Shown: positions 1 to 8,363 of the stretch, piece by piece
How the letters are laid out: every line of letters starts with the position of its first letter
Numbering within the stretch: position 1 is the stretch's first letter
Assembly (NCBI RefSeq): GCF_016804325.1
Contig: NZ_CP043627.1
Span: forward strand, 4,917,001-4,981,000
From: Methylobacterium aquaticum
GTDB taxonomy: Bacteria > Pseudomonadota > Alphaproteobacteria > Rhizobiales > Beijerinckiaceae
Direction: 5' to 3'
DNA length: 64,000 nucleotides
Made by a program: the position numbers and the translations under genes
The notes under the pieces: generated by a model
The model's database searches: none
Seen by the model: the letters and a program-made list of their open reading frames with translations, nothing else
What the model was told of the DNA's origin: nothing

Positions 1-2946
1 CGCCGGGTCGCTGGAGCGGGCATCCGACCGGCGCGGCTCGTCGGCGGCGCCTAGCCCCGAGGGGCGAAGCGGCGGCAGCGGCTCGGCCTCGGGCACGACC
101 GGACGATGGAGCCAGTCCGGCACCAGGGCCGGTTCCTCGACCCCCGCGGGTGCGGCGGGTGCCTCCGGCAGGGCCGCGCCCTCGCGCCAGCTCTCGGCCG
201 GGCCGTATGGCATCTCCGCCACCTCGACGCCGCCGAGCCGCTGCACCAGGCCGCGGCGGATCATCTCGCACCAGGCCTCGGCCGGCGTCTCCTTGTCGTT
301 GCCGGAATAGGGCGCGACCACCAGCCGGTCCTTGGCCCGGGTCATCGCGACGTAGAGCAGCCGGTTGTGCTCCTCGCCGGCCTTGGCGTGGAGCGCGTCG
401 CGGGCACGGGTGATCGCCGGGCTGTCATGCGCCTTGGCGCTCGACCAGACCGGCACCGTGCTGCCGTCCTTGAGCCGGATCGGGACCAGGGGCGGATCGC
501 GGCCCAGCGCATCGCAGCCGTCGAGCACCAGGACCAGGGGCGCTTCCAGGCCCTTGGCACCGTGCACGGTCATCACCCGCACCTCGTCGCGGGCGGAATC
601 GAGGTCGCGCTTCACCGTATGGCCGCCGGCATCGCGCCCGCCGCTCGGGGCGTAACGGGACAGGAAGCCGGTCAGCGAGGGCGCGTCCGGTCCGGCCTCG
701 GCCTGGGCGGCGGCGGTGAGGAAGACGTCGATGGCGTCCCCCGCCTCGCCGCCGAGGCGCTGGACCAGCAGCGCACGGCCGCCGCGCGGCCCTAGGAGCT
801 CGGCGTAGAAGCCGAACGGCCCGTGCTCGCGGGCGAGCAAGGCCCAGCCGTCGAGGGCAGCGACGCCGCGGAGGGCGGCCGGGTCGCCGGCCTCGGCCCG
901 GCGCCGCAACGCCGCGACCAGGGATTCCGCCGGGTCGCGCCCGGCGGCGATGGCGACGAGGTCGTCGTCGGTGAGGCCGACGAGGGGCGTCTTCAACGCG
1001 GTCGCGAGCGTCAGGTCGTCCTGCGGCAGCAGGGCGGCGCGGCCGGCGGCGACGAGATCGAGGACCGCGATGTGGGCGGCGATGTCGAGGCGGTCCTGGC
1101 CGGCCACCGGCACGCCCTCGGCCTTGAGCGCCCGGATCACGCCCTCGAAGGCGGCCGAGCGCTTGCGCACCAGGATCAGGACCTCGCCGGGCCGCCAGAC
1201 CCGGCCGGATTCGTCGCCCGCGGTGGTCCAGAGGCGCACCGCCCTGGCGACCCGGCGGGCGGTGACGAGGGCCGGCGCCCCGGCCTCGATCGCGTCGACC
1301 GGATGGGTCCAGGCGTCGGGCTCCTCCTCGGCGCTCGGCCGCTCGACCGGCCACAGCTCGATCTGGCCCGGCGCCCGCACCCGGGCGGTGGAATGCGCGG
1401 TGCCGATGGCCGCGTCGCCGAAGGACAGGCCGCGATAATGGTCCGCCAGCGCGAAGGTGGCGTCGACCGCCTGCAGGACGCCGATCGCGGAACGGAACGA
1501 CAGGGTCAGGCCGACATCGGCAAACGGCAGCCCGGCCCCTTCCGATTCCCGGCGCCAGGCCCGTCGCGTGGTCTCGAACTCTTCCGGCGCGGCGCCTTGA
1601 AAGCTGTAGATCGACTGCTTCGGGTCGCCGACGGCGAAGCGGGTGCGGGCGAGGCCCTGGCCCGCCTCGCGGGCCCCCTCGCCGGCACAGAAATCCTCGG
1701 TGATCCGGCGCAGGATCTCCCATTGCTGCGGGTTGGTGTCCTGCGCCTCGTCGATCAGCACGTGGTCGACGCCGCGGTCGAGCTTGTACAGCACCCAGGC
1801 CGAATCGACCCGCGTCAGCAGGTCGAGGGTCTTGTGGATCAGGTCGTCGAAATCGAGGGCGCCGAGGCGCGCCTTCTGCGCCTCCATCCGGCGGTGGATC
1901 TCGGCGGCGAGCGTGAACAGGGCCTCGGTGCGGGCAAAGGCCCGGGCGGCCTTGAGGCGGTCTCGAAGCCCTCCGAGCCGGGCCTGCTCGGCGAGCAGCG
2001 CCTCCTTGGCATCGGCCGGGACCGACTTGGTGCCGAGCGACGAGGCGGCGTAGGGGTCGCCCTCGCCCTCGTCCTTGAAGAAGGCCGCGAGGGTCAGCGT
2101 CAGCCGGGCCGGGCCGGTGGCGGAGAGAGCGAGCGCCAGGGCGTCGGCGCGCTTCTCGTCGTTGGCCTTGCCGGTGCGGAGCGCCGCGATCAGCCCGGCA
2201 AGGTCGGGCCCGCCCTCGAGCATCCGCGCCTCGATCGCCGGAAGCGTCTCGTCGGCGCCAAGCCCTAGCGCGCCGCGCAAGGCGGCCAGGCGCGCCGGCA
2301 GCCCGTCCTTGTGGCCGATCAGGCCGCGATTCTGCACCGCCGCCGTCATCGCGCGGCGCAAGGTTTCGCCCGCCGCCTCGGGGGCGACGAGGCTCAGCGC
2401 CGCCGCGAGATCGGGATGGCGGGTATCGACCGCGTCGGCGAGCACGTTGTCGATCGTGCGGTCGATCGCCTCGCGGGTCTGGGCCTCGTCCAGCACCACG
2501 AAACGGGCCGGCACGTTGGCCTCGAACGGCACGAGGTGGAGCAGGCGCTCGCACAGGGCGTGCAGGGTCTCGATCTTGAGCCCGCCCGGCGTCTCGACGG
2601 CGCGAGCGAACAGGCGCCGGGCGCGGCGCAGGGTGGCGCCGTCCGGTGCCTCGCCCTCGAGCGCCGTCAGTTCGGTGCGCAAGGACGCCTCGTCGAGGGT
2701 GACCCAGCGGCCAAGGCGTTCGAACACCCGGATCGCCATGTTGGCGGCGGCGGCCTTGGTGAAGGTGAGGCAGAGGATCTTAGCCGGGGCCGCGCCGTGC
2801 AGCAACAGGCGCACCACCCGGTCGGTGAGCACCTTGGTCTTGCCCGCCCCGGCATTGGCCGACACCCAGGCCGAGGCCCGCGGATCCGCGGCGCGGCGTT
2901 GCGCGTCCTGCGTCAGCCCGTCGACGACGAACCCCTCGATACCCAT
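1..2946 (-). CDS. addA: Double-strand break repair helicase-nuclease subunit AddA (3' end outside window)
   Basis: AddA is the UvrD-like helicase and nuclease subunit of AddAB, which resects double-strand breaks for RecA-dependent repair. About 982 codons are visible. The Walker A motif ANAGAGKTKVLTDR lies near residues 29-43. A DEAQD helicase motif (LIDEAQDTNPQQ), GDPKQSIYSFQGA and a late VMTVHGAKGLEAPLVL segment follow in the usual UvrD order. The ATG at 2946 begins MGIEGFVVDGLTQDAQ, a normal alphaproteobacterial AddA start. The C-terminal RecB-type nuclease domain, expected at roughly residues 1000-1150, lies beyond the window edge. addB would be expected immediately upstream in many relatives but is not here: the upstream neighbour is a CsbD gene, although addB could lie on the other side. 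The large overlapping reading frames inside this gene are GC artefacts. Confidence 0.95.
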   Translation of the reverse strand, partial: MGIEGFVVDGLTQDAQRRAADPRASAWVSANAGAGKTKVLTDRVVRLLLHGAAPAKILCLTFTKAAAANMAIRVFERLGRWVTLDEASLRTELTALEGEAPDGATLRRARRLFARAVETPGGLKIETLHALCERLLHLVPFEANVPARFVVLDEAQTREAIDRTIDNVLADAVDTRHPDLAAALSLVAPEAAGETLRRAMTAAVQNRGLIGHKDGLPARLAALRGALGLGADETLPAIEARMLEGGPDLAGLIAALRTGKANDEKRADALALALSATGPARLTLTLAAFFKDEGEGDPYAASSLGTKSVPADAKEALLAEQARLGGLRDRLKAARAFARTEALFTLAAEIHRRMEAQKARLGALDFDDLIHKTLDLLTRVDSAWVLYKLDRGVDHVLIDEAQDTNPQQWEILRRITEDFCAGEGAREAGQGLARTRFAVGDPKQSIYSFQGAAPEEFETTRRAWRRESEGAGLPFADVGLTLSFRSAIGVLQAVDATFALADHYRGLSFGDAAIGTAHSTARVRAPGQIELWPVERPSAEEEPDAWTHPVDAIEAGAPALVTARRVARAVRLWTTAGDESGRVWRPGEVLILVRKRSAAFEGVIRALKAEGVPVAGQDRLDIAAHIAVLDLVAAGRAALLPQDDLTLATALKTPLVGLTDDDLVAIAAGRDPAESLVAALRRRAEAGDPAALRGVAALDGWALLAREHGPFGFYAELLGPRGGRALLVQRLGGEAGDAIDVFLTAAAQAEAGPDAPSLTGFLSRYAPSGGRDAGGHTVKRDLDSARDEVRVMTVHGAKGLEAPLVLVLDGCDALGRDPPLVPIRLKDGSTVPVWSSAKAHDSPAITRARDALHAKAGEEHNRLLYVAMTRAKDRLVVAPYSGNDKETPAEAWCEMIRRGLVQRLGGVEVAEMPYGPAESWREGAALPEAPAAPAGVEEPALVPDWLHRPVVPEAEPLPPLRPSGLGAADEPRRSDARSSDPA

Positions 2947-3112
2947 CCGCGCTCCCGTCCCGGCCAGACGGCCATCCTGCCGGGCTCGCACTCAACGGGG
3001 CGTTGCCTCAAGCGGGATCGGGGGGTGGTGCACAGGGATTTCGACGGGCGTGGCGGCGGGAGCACAGGACCGGCGACGTCCGCAGGCGTCACCGGTCCCG
3101 AGGGAACGGTCG

Positions 3113-3466
3113 TCAGCGGCGGTTGTGGAGCAGCCAGCCGAAGACGTAGCCGATCCCGCCCGCCACCAGCAGGGCGGCGAGGTGGTGGTCGCCGATCTGG
3201 CGGGCTACCGCCCGGTCGGCGCGCCGGTACGTCCGGCGCCCGGTCTCGAGGGCCTGGTCGGCATAGTCGGGCGCCGTATCGGCGAGGCCGCGCACCGCGT
3301 CCCTCACCCCGTCCTTGGCCTGGCCGTAGACGTTGCGGGCCGCGCCCGCCGCTTGGTCGGCGAGCCCTTGCGCCTGGGTGCCGGCATCGCCCGTCCACTC
3401 GCCGAATCGCTGCTGCACCTTGCCGCCGAGCTCCTTGCCAGCGCCGATGATCCGGTCGGAATCCAT
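3113..3466 (-). CDS. CsbD-family stress protein with C-terminal membrane anchor
   Basis: This is a 117-residue protein. The N-terminal part (MDSDRIIGAGKELGGKVQQR, then FGEWTGD) matches the CsbD fold, a small stress-induced family of unknown biochemical role. The middle is an Ala/Gly/Gln-rich amphipathic stretch. The C-terminus (HHLAALLVAGGIGYVFGWLL) is one probable membrane helix, as in YqjD/ElaB-type proteins, so it may tether to the inner membrane. The start at 3466 is supported by a strong ribosome binding site (GAAGGAGA) about 8 nt upstream; the reading frame is open further upstream but lacks such a site. It is a single gene between addA and a divergent DUF2865 gene. CsbD genes are commonly under general stress control in alphaproteobacteria; no promoter was identified here. 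Confidence 0.85.
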   Translation of the reverse strand: MDSDRIIGAGKELGGKVQQRFGEWTGDAGTQAQGLADQAAGAARNVYGQAKDGVRDAVRGLADTAPDYADQALETGRRTYRRADRAVARQIGDHHLAALLVAGGIGYVFGWLLHNRR

Positions 3467-3688
3467 GGCCCATCTCCTTCTGGCGGGCGGTCCGCACGCT
3501 GCCGCCGTTCCCCTCCACAACGCACCAGAGCCCGAACGGTGGCGCGGTCCGCGCGACGGCCGCCTGCCGGACACCGAATCACCCCGCTGCCGGCATCGAG
3601 TCAGGAAACTGTTATCTCAGCGCTTTTCCGCAGTTGCATGAGTCCCCGACGACTCGTTAATTCGCCTTAACCTTTGGTGAGGCATCCC

Positions 3689-4678
3689 GTGAACTTCCCC
3701 TCGACTCCATCCGGCGGCGCCCGGACGCGTGCCTTCGCCCGCGCGCTGGCGCTCGGCGCGCTCCTCGGCATCGGGGGCGTCGGGGCGGGCACCACCCTGG
3801 TCCACGCGGCGGACGATGCCGGCGTGCTCGACTTCCTGCTCGGCGACGTGCCGCGCAGCCTCGGCCTGCCGGCGCGGGCGCCGCGGCCGGAGGCGTCCCT
3901 GGGCGAGCGGCGGGCGCGCTGGACGAGCCGGCCGGCGAAGGCGACGGTCGAGCGGCCGCGCTGGACCGATCCGGCGCCGCGGCCGCGGGCCGCGGTCGCG
4001 CAATCCGCCTCCCCGCGCCGGACCGATGACGCCGCCGCGAGCCGCCACACCGGCGCCGGCAACCCTGCCCGCACGGTCTGCGTGCGCACCTGCGACGGCT
4101 ACCTGTTTCCGCTCGCCAATCTCGACGGACGGACCGCGCCGCCCGAGCAGGAGCAGGCCTGCGCGGCGGCCTGCCCGGGGGCGGAGACCGCCCTCTATAC
4201 GGTGCGGGCCGGCGAGGAGCTCGACCAGGCCGTGAGCCGGACCGGCAAGCCCTATCGCAGCCTCGCCGCCGCCTTCGCCCATCGCAGCAAGCGGATCCAG
4301 AACTGCACCTGCAGCCCGGGCCCGGGCGGCTATGCCCGGCTGCTCCTCACCGACACGACCCTCCGGCCCGGCGACGCGGTGGCGGGCGGCACGGGAGCCC
4401 AGGTCTTCGCGGGCCGCGGCTGGGGCGGGGAGGCCCGCTTCGTCGATTTCCGCCGCGCGGCGATCCTCTCGCCGGGCGAGCGGCGCGACCTCGACCGCAC
4501 CCTGGACGTGAGCCGGCTGGAGCGGGCGCGGGCGGAGTTCCGCCGCTCGCTGACCGCCGAGAAGACCGGCGGGTTCGGCCGCCTGCGCTACGCCTCCGGC
4601 AACCTCGGCTTTGCCGAAGTCGTGAGCGACGCGACCGCCGGCCCGATGCGGATCGTGGTGCCCTCCCCGTTCCGCTGA
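3689..4678 (+). CDS. DUF2865 domain exported protein
   Basis: This 329-residue protein has an N-terminal signal-like hydrophobic segment (ALALGALLGIGGVGAGTTLV) ending near AHAAD-like residues, a basic Pro/Arg-rich linker, and a conserved cysteine-containing domain: RTVCVRTCDGYLFPL, CAAACPGAETALYTV and later NCTC. The spacing of these motifs is characteristic of DUF2865, a Hyphomicrobiales family of unknown function whose members are secreted. The six cysteines probably form disulfides in the periplasm. Start choice: GTG at 3689 has GAGG 8 nt upstream; TTG 3674 and GTG 3677 are alternatives. It stands alone, divergent from the CsbD gene, and no biochemical role can be inferred from its context. 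Confidence 0.8.
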   Translation: MNFPSTPSGGARTRAFARALALGALLGIGGVGAGTTLVHAADDAGVLDFLLGDVPRSLGLPARAPRPEASLGERRARWTSRPAKATVERPRWTDPAPRPRAAVAQSASPRRTDDAAASRHTGAGNPARTVCVRTCDGYLFPLANLDGRTAPPEQEQACAAACPGAETALYTVRAGEELDQAVSRTGKPYRSLAAAFAHRSKRIQNCTCSPGPGGYARLLLTDTTLRPGDAVAGGTGAQVFAGRGWGGEARFVDFRRAAILSPGERRDLDRTLDVSRLERARAEFRRSLTAEKTGGFGRLRYASGNLGFAEVVSDATAGPMRIVVPSPFR

Positions 4679-4768
4679 GCCGAGGCGGCGGATTCTGTTG
4701 CCGGCCGGAGACAGGGACGGTCTTCCGGGGGAGGACGCCGTGACGGCGCTTGCGATTCACAGGGGCTC

Positions 4769-4942
4769 GTGACGAAACTCATCCCCGCCGAGGCTTCCGC
4801 CCGGCTCCCTCCCGCATCGTCGTTCGCCATGTCGCCCGCGCTCGAGAATCGTCTGTCGTCGTTCCGCGAAGTCGCGGCCGTTTTCGTGAGTTCCGGCCTG
4901 TTCTTCGCAGGCCTGCTGTGCTGGGCGTGGATGGCGAGTTGA
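4769..4942 (+). CDS. Small single-span membrane protein, hypothetical
   Basis: This is a 57-codon frame starting at GTG 4769 or, more conservatively, a 37-codon frame starting at ATG 4829. It ends in one strong hydrophobic helix (AVFVSSGLFFAGLLCWAW) followed by MAS and stop. The preceding segment is polar (ALENRLSSFREV), a typical layout for small inner-membrane proteins. No family is recognised. The evidence is only compositional: the helix is well formed and the frame lies in an otherwise empty gap between two same-strand genes. It could be a chance frame. Confidence 0.35.
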   Translation: MTKLIPAEASARLPPASSFAMSPALENRLSSFREVAAVFVSSGLFFAGLLCWAWMAS

Positions 4943-5019
4943 GGCGCGCGCCTCCCCTCGACAGGGTGAGGCGCGCCGGCTAACCCCGACGGGTCGTCAA
5001 CGCCGCTTGAGGCCGTCCG

Positions 5020-5946
5020 ATGAGCGAGTCCGAGGCGCCGGAGGCGGCGCCGACCTTCCTGCGCGAGGCCCCGGCGAGCGGCCGGGTCGAGGCGGTGTCG
5101 CCGCTGATCCGGCGGCTGGTCTGCCCGAATTCCGGGCCCTTCACCCAGAGCGGCACCTGCACCTACCTGGTCGGGCATGGCCGCGTGGCGGTGATCGATC
5201 CCGGCCCGGACCACCCGGCGCACCGGGCGGCGCTGCTCTCCGCCCTCGACGGGGAAACCATCGAGGCGATCCTCGTCACCCACACCCATCGCGACCACTC
5301 GCCCGGCGCCCGCCCGCTCGCCGCCGCGACCGGCGCCCCGATCCTCGGCTGCGGCCCGCACCGGCCGGCCCGTGCCGTGCGCGGCGCCGAACAGGGACGG
5401 CTCGACGCGGCGGGCGATGCCGACCACCGGCCGGACCGCGAGCTGAGCGAGGGCGAGAGCGTCGCGGGGCCCGGCTGGACCCTGACGGCCTTGGCCACCC
5501 CCGGCCACACCATGAACCACCTCGCCTTCTCGTTGCTCGAGGAGGACACCCTGTTCTCGGGCGACCACGTCATGGCCTGGTCGACCAGCATCGTGGCGCC
5601 GCCGGACGGATCGATGGGCGCCTACATGGCCTCCCTCGACAAGTTGCGCGGCCGGTCCGAGAGCATCTACTGGCCCGGCCATGGCGGCCCGGTGCGCGAG
5701 CCGCAGCGCTTCGTGCGCGGCCTGCTCAGCCACCGCCGCGCCCGCGAAACCGGCATCGTCGAGCGGGTGGCCTCCGGCGAGCGCACCATCCCGGGCCTCG
5801 TCGCCGCACTCTATTCCGGCCTCGACCCGATGTTGCGGCCGGCGGCCGCGCTCTCGGTCTTTGCCCATCTGGAGGATCTGGTCGAGCGCGGGCGGGTCGT
5901 GACCGACGGGTTGCCGGCATTGGATTCGGAGTATCGGCCGGGGTGA
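5020..5946 (+). CDS. MBL-fold metallo-hydrolase (LACTB2/glyoxalase II-like)
   Basis: This 308-residue protein has the metallo-beta-lactamase zinc motif HTHRDH at residues 88-93, the third ligand in TPGHTMNH, the bridging Asp in FSGDHVMAW and a terminal WPGHGGP. The C-terminal region after that (HRRARETGIVERV onward) is a winged-helix-like tail found in LACTB2-type and beta-lactamase-like hydrolases. It has no signal peptide, so it is cytoplasmic. The substrate is unknown; LACTB2 relatives act on RNA or thioesters, and this cannot be distinguished here. ATG 5020 fits the family length of about 300. Confidence 0.88.
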   Translation: MSESEAPEAAPTFLREAPASGRVEAVSPLIRRLVCPNSGPFTQSGTCTYLVGHGRVAVIDPGPDHPAHRAALLSALDGETIEAILVTHTHRDHSPGARPLAAATGAPILGCGPHRPARAVRGAEQGRLDAAGDADHRPDRELSEGESVAGPGWTLTALATPGHTMNHLAFSLLEEDTLFSGDHVMAWSTSIVAPPDGSMGAYMASLDKLRGRSESIYWPGHGGPVREPQRFVRGLLSHRRARETGIVERVASGERTIPGLVAALYSGLDPMLRPAAALSVFAHLEDLVERGRVVTDGLPALDSEYRPG

Positions 5947-6303
5947 GGCGGCCATTCTGCCCTTCCCTGCCCATGCGTCCAACGATTGCCTGAAATTCTG
6001 TTCGAGCGGAATTTTTATATAAAGATTTGAGTACGCCGGGATCATCCCATCCTCAGACCTCAGCCCGGGGTGGAAGAATAGGATATTCCATGATCCGCTC
6101 CAGCTTCGGTCAGACCGATCCGCTCGAACAGGCTCTGACCCTCCTCATGCGTCAGGGTTTGATGCCCTCCCTCGCACCGGGATTTAGGGTCAAGCCGGAA
6201 TCCGGGCGGCTACGTGCTCGGAGACGGTGCATCCTCTCCCATGCGCCCGCATTCCTTGGCGGCAGCGAAGCCCTGCCGGGCTCCTCCGCCGCGACCGTCG
6301 ATG
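5947..6303. other. Intergenic region with no recognised gene
   Basis: The first 90 bases are unusually AT-rich for this genome (around 6011-6025, a TTTTTATATAAAG run), which may mark a promoter or foreign DNA. A short forward frame (6027-6335) was examined and shows no recognisable family. Nothing else is supported. Confidence 0.4.
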
Positions 6304-6465
6304 TCAGCGTAGCAGCCGAATGCTGCCCTGGCTGATTCGGCTCGCCAGCGACAGCGAGGACACGGCCAGGGATTGCTGGGTCGCCAAGGCCCGGTCGTTC
6401 GCAGCCTCCCCGTTCGTGTCGGCGTTCGCGAGGTCGGTCACCCGGCGGATCGGCGCCAAGCCCGG
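6304..6465 (-). pseudogene. Flagellin C-terminal fragment (fossil)
   Basis: Translation of the minus strand gives DLANADTNGEAANDRALA followed by TQQSLAVSSLSLASRISQ and GSIRLLR-stop. This matches the D0 C-terminal helix of bacterial flagellins: a DADxNxE-type motif, ALxTQQxLxxxxLSxA, and a terminal hydrophobic LxLxR. The frame remains open upstream to an ATG at 6579, but that part (MRDAPARVPPAPGLAT) looks like no flagellin D1 domain. No N-terminal flagellin domain or other flagellar gene lies nearby. I infer that this is the remnant of a deleted flagellin gene. It could instead be a coincidental frame, but the heptad-like pattern and correct C-terminal position favour homology. Confidence 0.5.
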
Positions 6466-6575
6466 ACCGGCGCGCGACGTGCCCCAGACCATCGAGCGCC
6501 GGTCGTCCGCTCGCACAGGGCCGTCCCGCGCCGTGGCCAGACCCGGCGCGGGAGGAACGCGTGCCGGCGCGTCCC

Positions 6576-6869
6576 TCAATCCACGACCTTGAGGTCGCTG
6601 ACGTTCACGTCGCCATCCTGGGTGGTGAAGCTCGGTGCCCGGCCGTTCGACTGGGAGACGCCGCTGATGCGGTGGTCGCCGCTATCGTAGGTGACCAGCT
6701 TGCCGTCGGTCTCGACGAGAAGCCGCTGCTTGTCGGGGAAGAACGCGTAGCGCATGCCGTTCTGGCCACCGCTGGTCGAGGGCTGGCCGAGCTCCTGCGG
6801 CCACCAGGGCTCGGAGCCCTTCATCGGTTCCATGGGTTTCATCGGTTCCATGGGCTTCATCGGTTCCAT
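6576..6869 (-). CDS. MEPMK-repeat conserved hypothetical protein
   Basis: This is a 97-residue protein. Residues 1-17 are almost three copies of MEPMKP, encoded by an 18-bp tandem DNA repeat at the start codon. The body is conserved-looking: EPWWPQELGQPSTSGGQN, MRYAFFPDKQRLLVE, YDSGDHRISGVSQ and a C-terminal DVNVSDLKVVD. I recall similar proteins in Rhizobium and Methylobacterium, all annotated hypothetical, with variable numbers of MKPMEP units. There is no signal peptide or membrane helix. The Trp/Tyr-rich body with the YDSGDH motif resembles a small beta-rich domain. Start at 6869 is supported by AGAGGA 9 nt upstream. Its function is unknown. Confidence 0.75.
   Translation of the reverse strand: MEPMKPMEPMKPMEPMKGSEPWWPQELGQPSTSGGQNGMRYAFFPDKQRLLVETDGKLVTYDSGDHRISGVSQSNGRAPSFTTQDGDVNVSDLKVVD
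6820..6869 (-). repeat. 18-bp in-frame tandem repeat coding MEPMKP
   Basis: Two full 18-bp units (6820-6837, 6838-6855) and a 14-bp partial (6856-6869) are nearly identical. The unit is a multiple of three, so copy changes add or remove hexapeptides without frameshift. The repeat includes the start codon of the gene, so each unit carries two further in-frame ATG codons. Confidence 0.9.
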
Positions 6870-7339
6870 CGCACTCGATCCTCTGGCGGAATGTCTGAAG
6901 TCAACGCTACGCTCGAAGCGCCGGAAGGTTTCCCGAAAAACCGGGACGACGACGTTTGCTGTTGAGCTTCTCGTTCGATGACGTCGAGACAGGCGCCAGG
7001 ATCGCTGCGGAAGCGGGCGAGCCGGGTTCGGGCCCGCCTCGCGGATGCTGAAGCCCGGCATGAGCGGAGCTGCCCGTTGCAGGCGTGTCGCCGTCGTGCT
7101 GGGCTCAGGGTGCATCAGGACCAACGGGGCAGCGCGGGAGCATGCCGGAAGCCCCTCGAGCCCGCTGTGCAGTGCGCCGCGGGCTGCCTCAAGCTGTCTC
7201 GACCAGGGTGGATCGCTCGACGGATTGCCGCAATCGTTGTGCGCAGCCATGGCGAACCTGGCCCATAGCCGCATCCTTCCACCCGCGCGTGAGGAGTGCC
7301 CCATCAAACCGTGGGATCAAACGTCTCGGAAGGACCCGC
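6870..7339. other. Intergenic region of about 470 bases, nothing recognised
   Basis: All frames were read. No family match, RNA gene or inverted repeat stands out. The open minus-strand extension of the MEPMK gene through here (to 7307) has no recognisable content. Together with the flagellin fossil next door this suggests a decayed segment. Confidence 0.4.
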
Positions 7340-8119
7340 CTACTTCACCGCCAACGCCAGGTTCCCGATCTCGTCCAGATATGCCCGGATGTGATCCGCA
7401 TTCTGCCCGTAATCCCGGTCGCCGAAGCGGGTCGCGGAGCGTACGTCGATGCGGGTTCCGTCGGCCCGCGGGTGCAGGCGCACCGCCACGTCGTAGGGCA
7501 GCCCGAGCAGGCGCGAGCGCACCACCGCCTCGATGCGGCCGTTACCCGCCCGGCCGCCGGGCTTGTAGGATTCCACGACCTGCCACTTGCGGTTCTGCGC
7601 CGCCTTCATGGCGAGCGCGAAGGCCTCGTCGGGGCCGAGATCGAGGGTGAGCGGGGCGATCTGCGGATAGGCCTCGCGCTGGAGCGCCCGGGCGGCGGGA
7701 CCGGAATCCCGTGGCAGGCGCCAGCCCCGCGCCTGCCAGGCGGCGCGGGAGCGCGAGAAGGCCGGCGGGGTCTCGACATCGGTCGAGACGTCGGTGAGCG
7801 GCGGCAGCATCACGCCACGCACCGCCATATAGGCCGGATAGGCCAGGACCACGGCCGCGAGCAGGAGGCCGCCGGCCGCAACGCCGAGGCCGCGCGCGCC
7901 CTCGCGCCAGATCCGCACGAAGGCCGCCAGCGCGAGCAGCACCGCCAAAGCCGCGAGCCCGACCCCGGAGCCCAAGGCCGCGAGGGCCGCCCCGGTCTCC
8001 GCCCGCGGGTCGCGCACGAGGAGCAGCGACAGGCCGACCACCGCGAGGGAGAGCCAGGCGAGGCGCAAGGCCCAGGGGGCCGCCCGGGTGACGGGTTCCT
8101 CGACGATCAGGCGGCGCAT
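7340..8119 (-). CDS. DUF1499 domain membrane protein
   Basis: This 259-residue protein has an N-terminal membrane module of about three helices (ALRLAWLSLAVVGLSLLLV, AALAALGSGVGLAALAVLLA, GLGVAAGGLLLAAVVLAY) followed by the soluble DUF1499 domain: PQIAPLTLDLGPDEAFALA, QVVESYKPG, RIEAVVRSRLLGLPYDV and RIDVRSATRFGDRDYGQN. The tail NADHIRAYLDEI is also typical. DUF1499 proteins are widespread in alphaproteobacteria and of unknown function. Start at ATG 8119 is used because the protein then begins immediately before the first helix. It is divergent from hisC. Confidence 0.85.
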   Translation of the reverse strand: MRRLIVEEPVTRAAPWALRLAWLSLAVVGLSLLLVRDPRAETGAALAALGSGVGLAALAVLLALAAFVRIWREGARGLGVAAGGLLLAAVVLAYPAYMAVRGVMLPPLTDVSTDVETPPAFSRSRAAWQARGWRLPRDSGPAARALQREAYPQIAPLTLDLGPDEAFALAMKAAQNRKWQVVESYKPGGRAGNGRIEAVVRSRLLGLPYDVAVRLHPRADGTRIDVRSATRFGDRDYGQNADHIRAYLDEIGNLALAVK

Positions 8120-8363
8120 GGGGCGATCATCGGGCGTTGGCTGCGCATGAATCCGGCGGGTCGCGGCCGCGCCGGGACGGGCGGCTCGTGCCCCTGATGT
8201 ATCGCCCCGCGCCCGCCCGCGCTACCGGGCGCTCCTCGCGGCGCACCGGCGAATCGCCGCCGTGCCCGGCGCAGGGCTCCCGCGCTTGTCGCGCCGTTTC
8301 CCAAAGGCCGCGACTTGCTCTAGACGGCGTGACGTTGTTCGACGCCGACCCCAAGGTTCGCCC

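Noticed and set aside
425..2554. A 709-codon minus-strand frame inside addA
   Set aside because: It is a shadow of the real addA frame. It is Arg/Gly/Pro-rich and shows no domain, whereas the true frame contains all helicase motifs.
3657..3670. TTAA-N6-TTAA resembling a CtrA site before the DUF2865 gene
   Set aside because: The CtrA consensus spacing is seven, not six, and other conserved bases do not match.
4588..6045. A 485-codon minus-strand frame opposite the MBL hydrolase
   Set aside because: It is antisense to a clear MBL-fold gene and has GC-driven His/Arg-rich composition with no family.
6027..6335. Forward 102-codon frame in the 6-kb intergenic patch
   Set aside because: There is no ribosome site, family match or hydrophobic feature, and it overlaps the flagellin-like remnant on the other strand.
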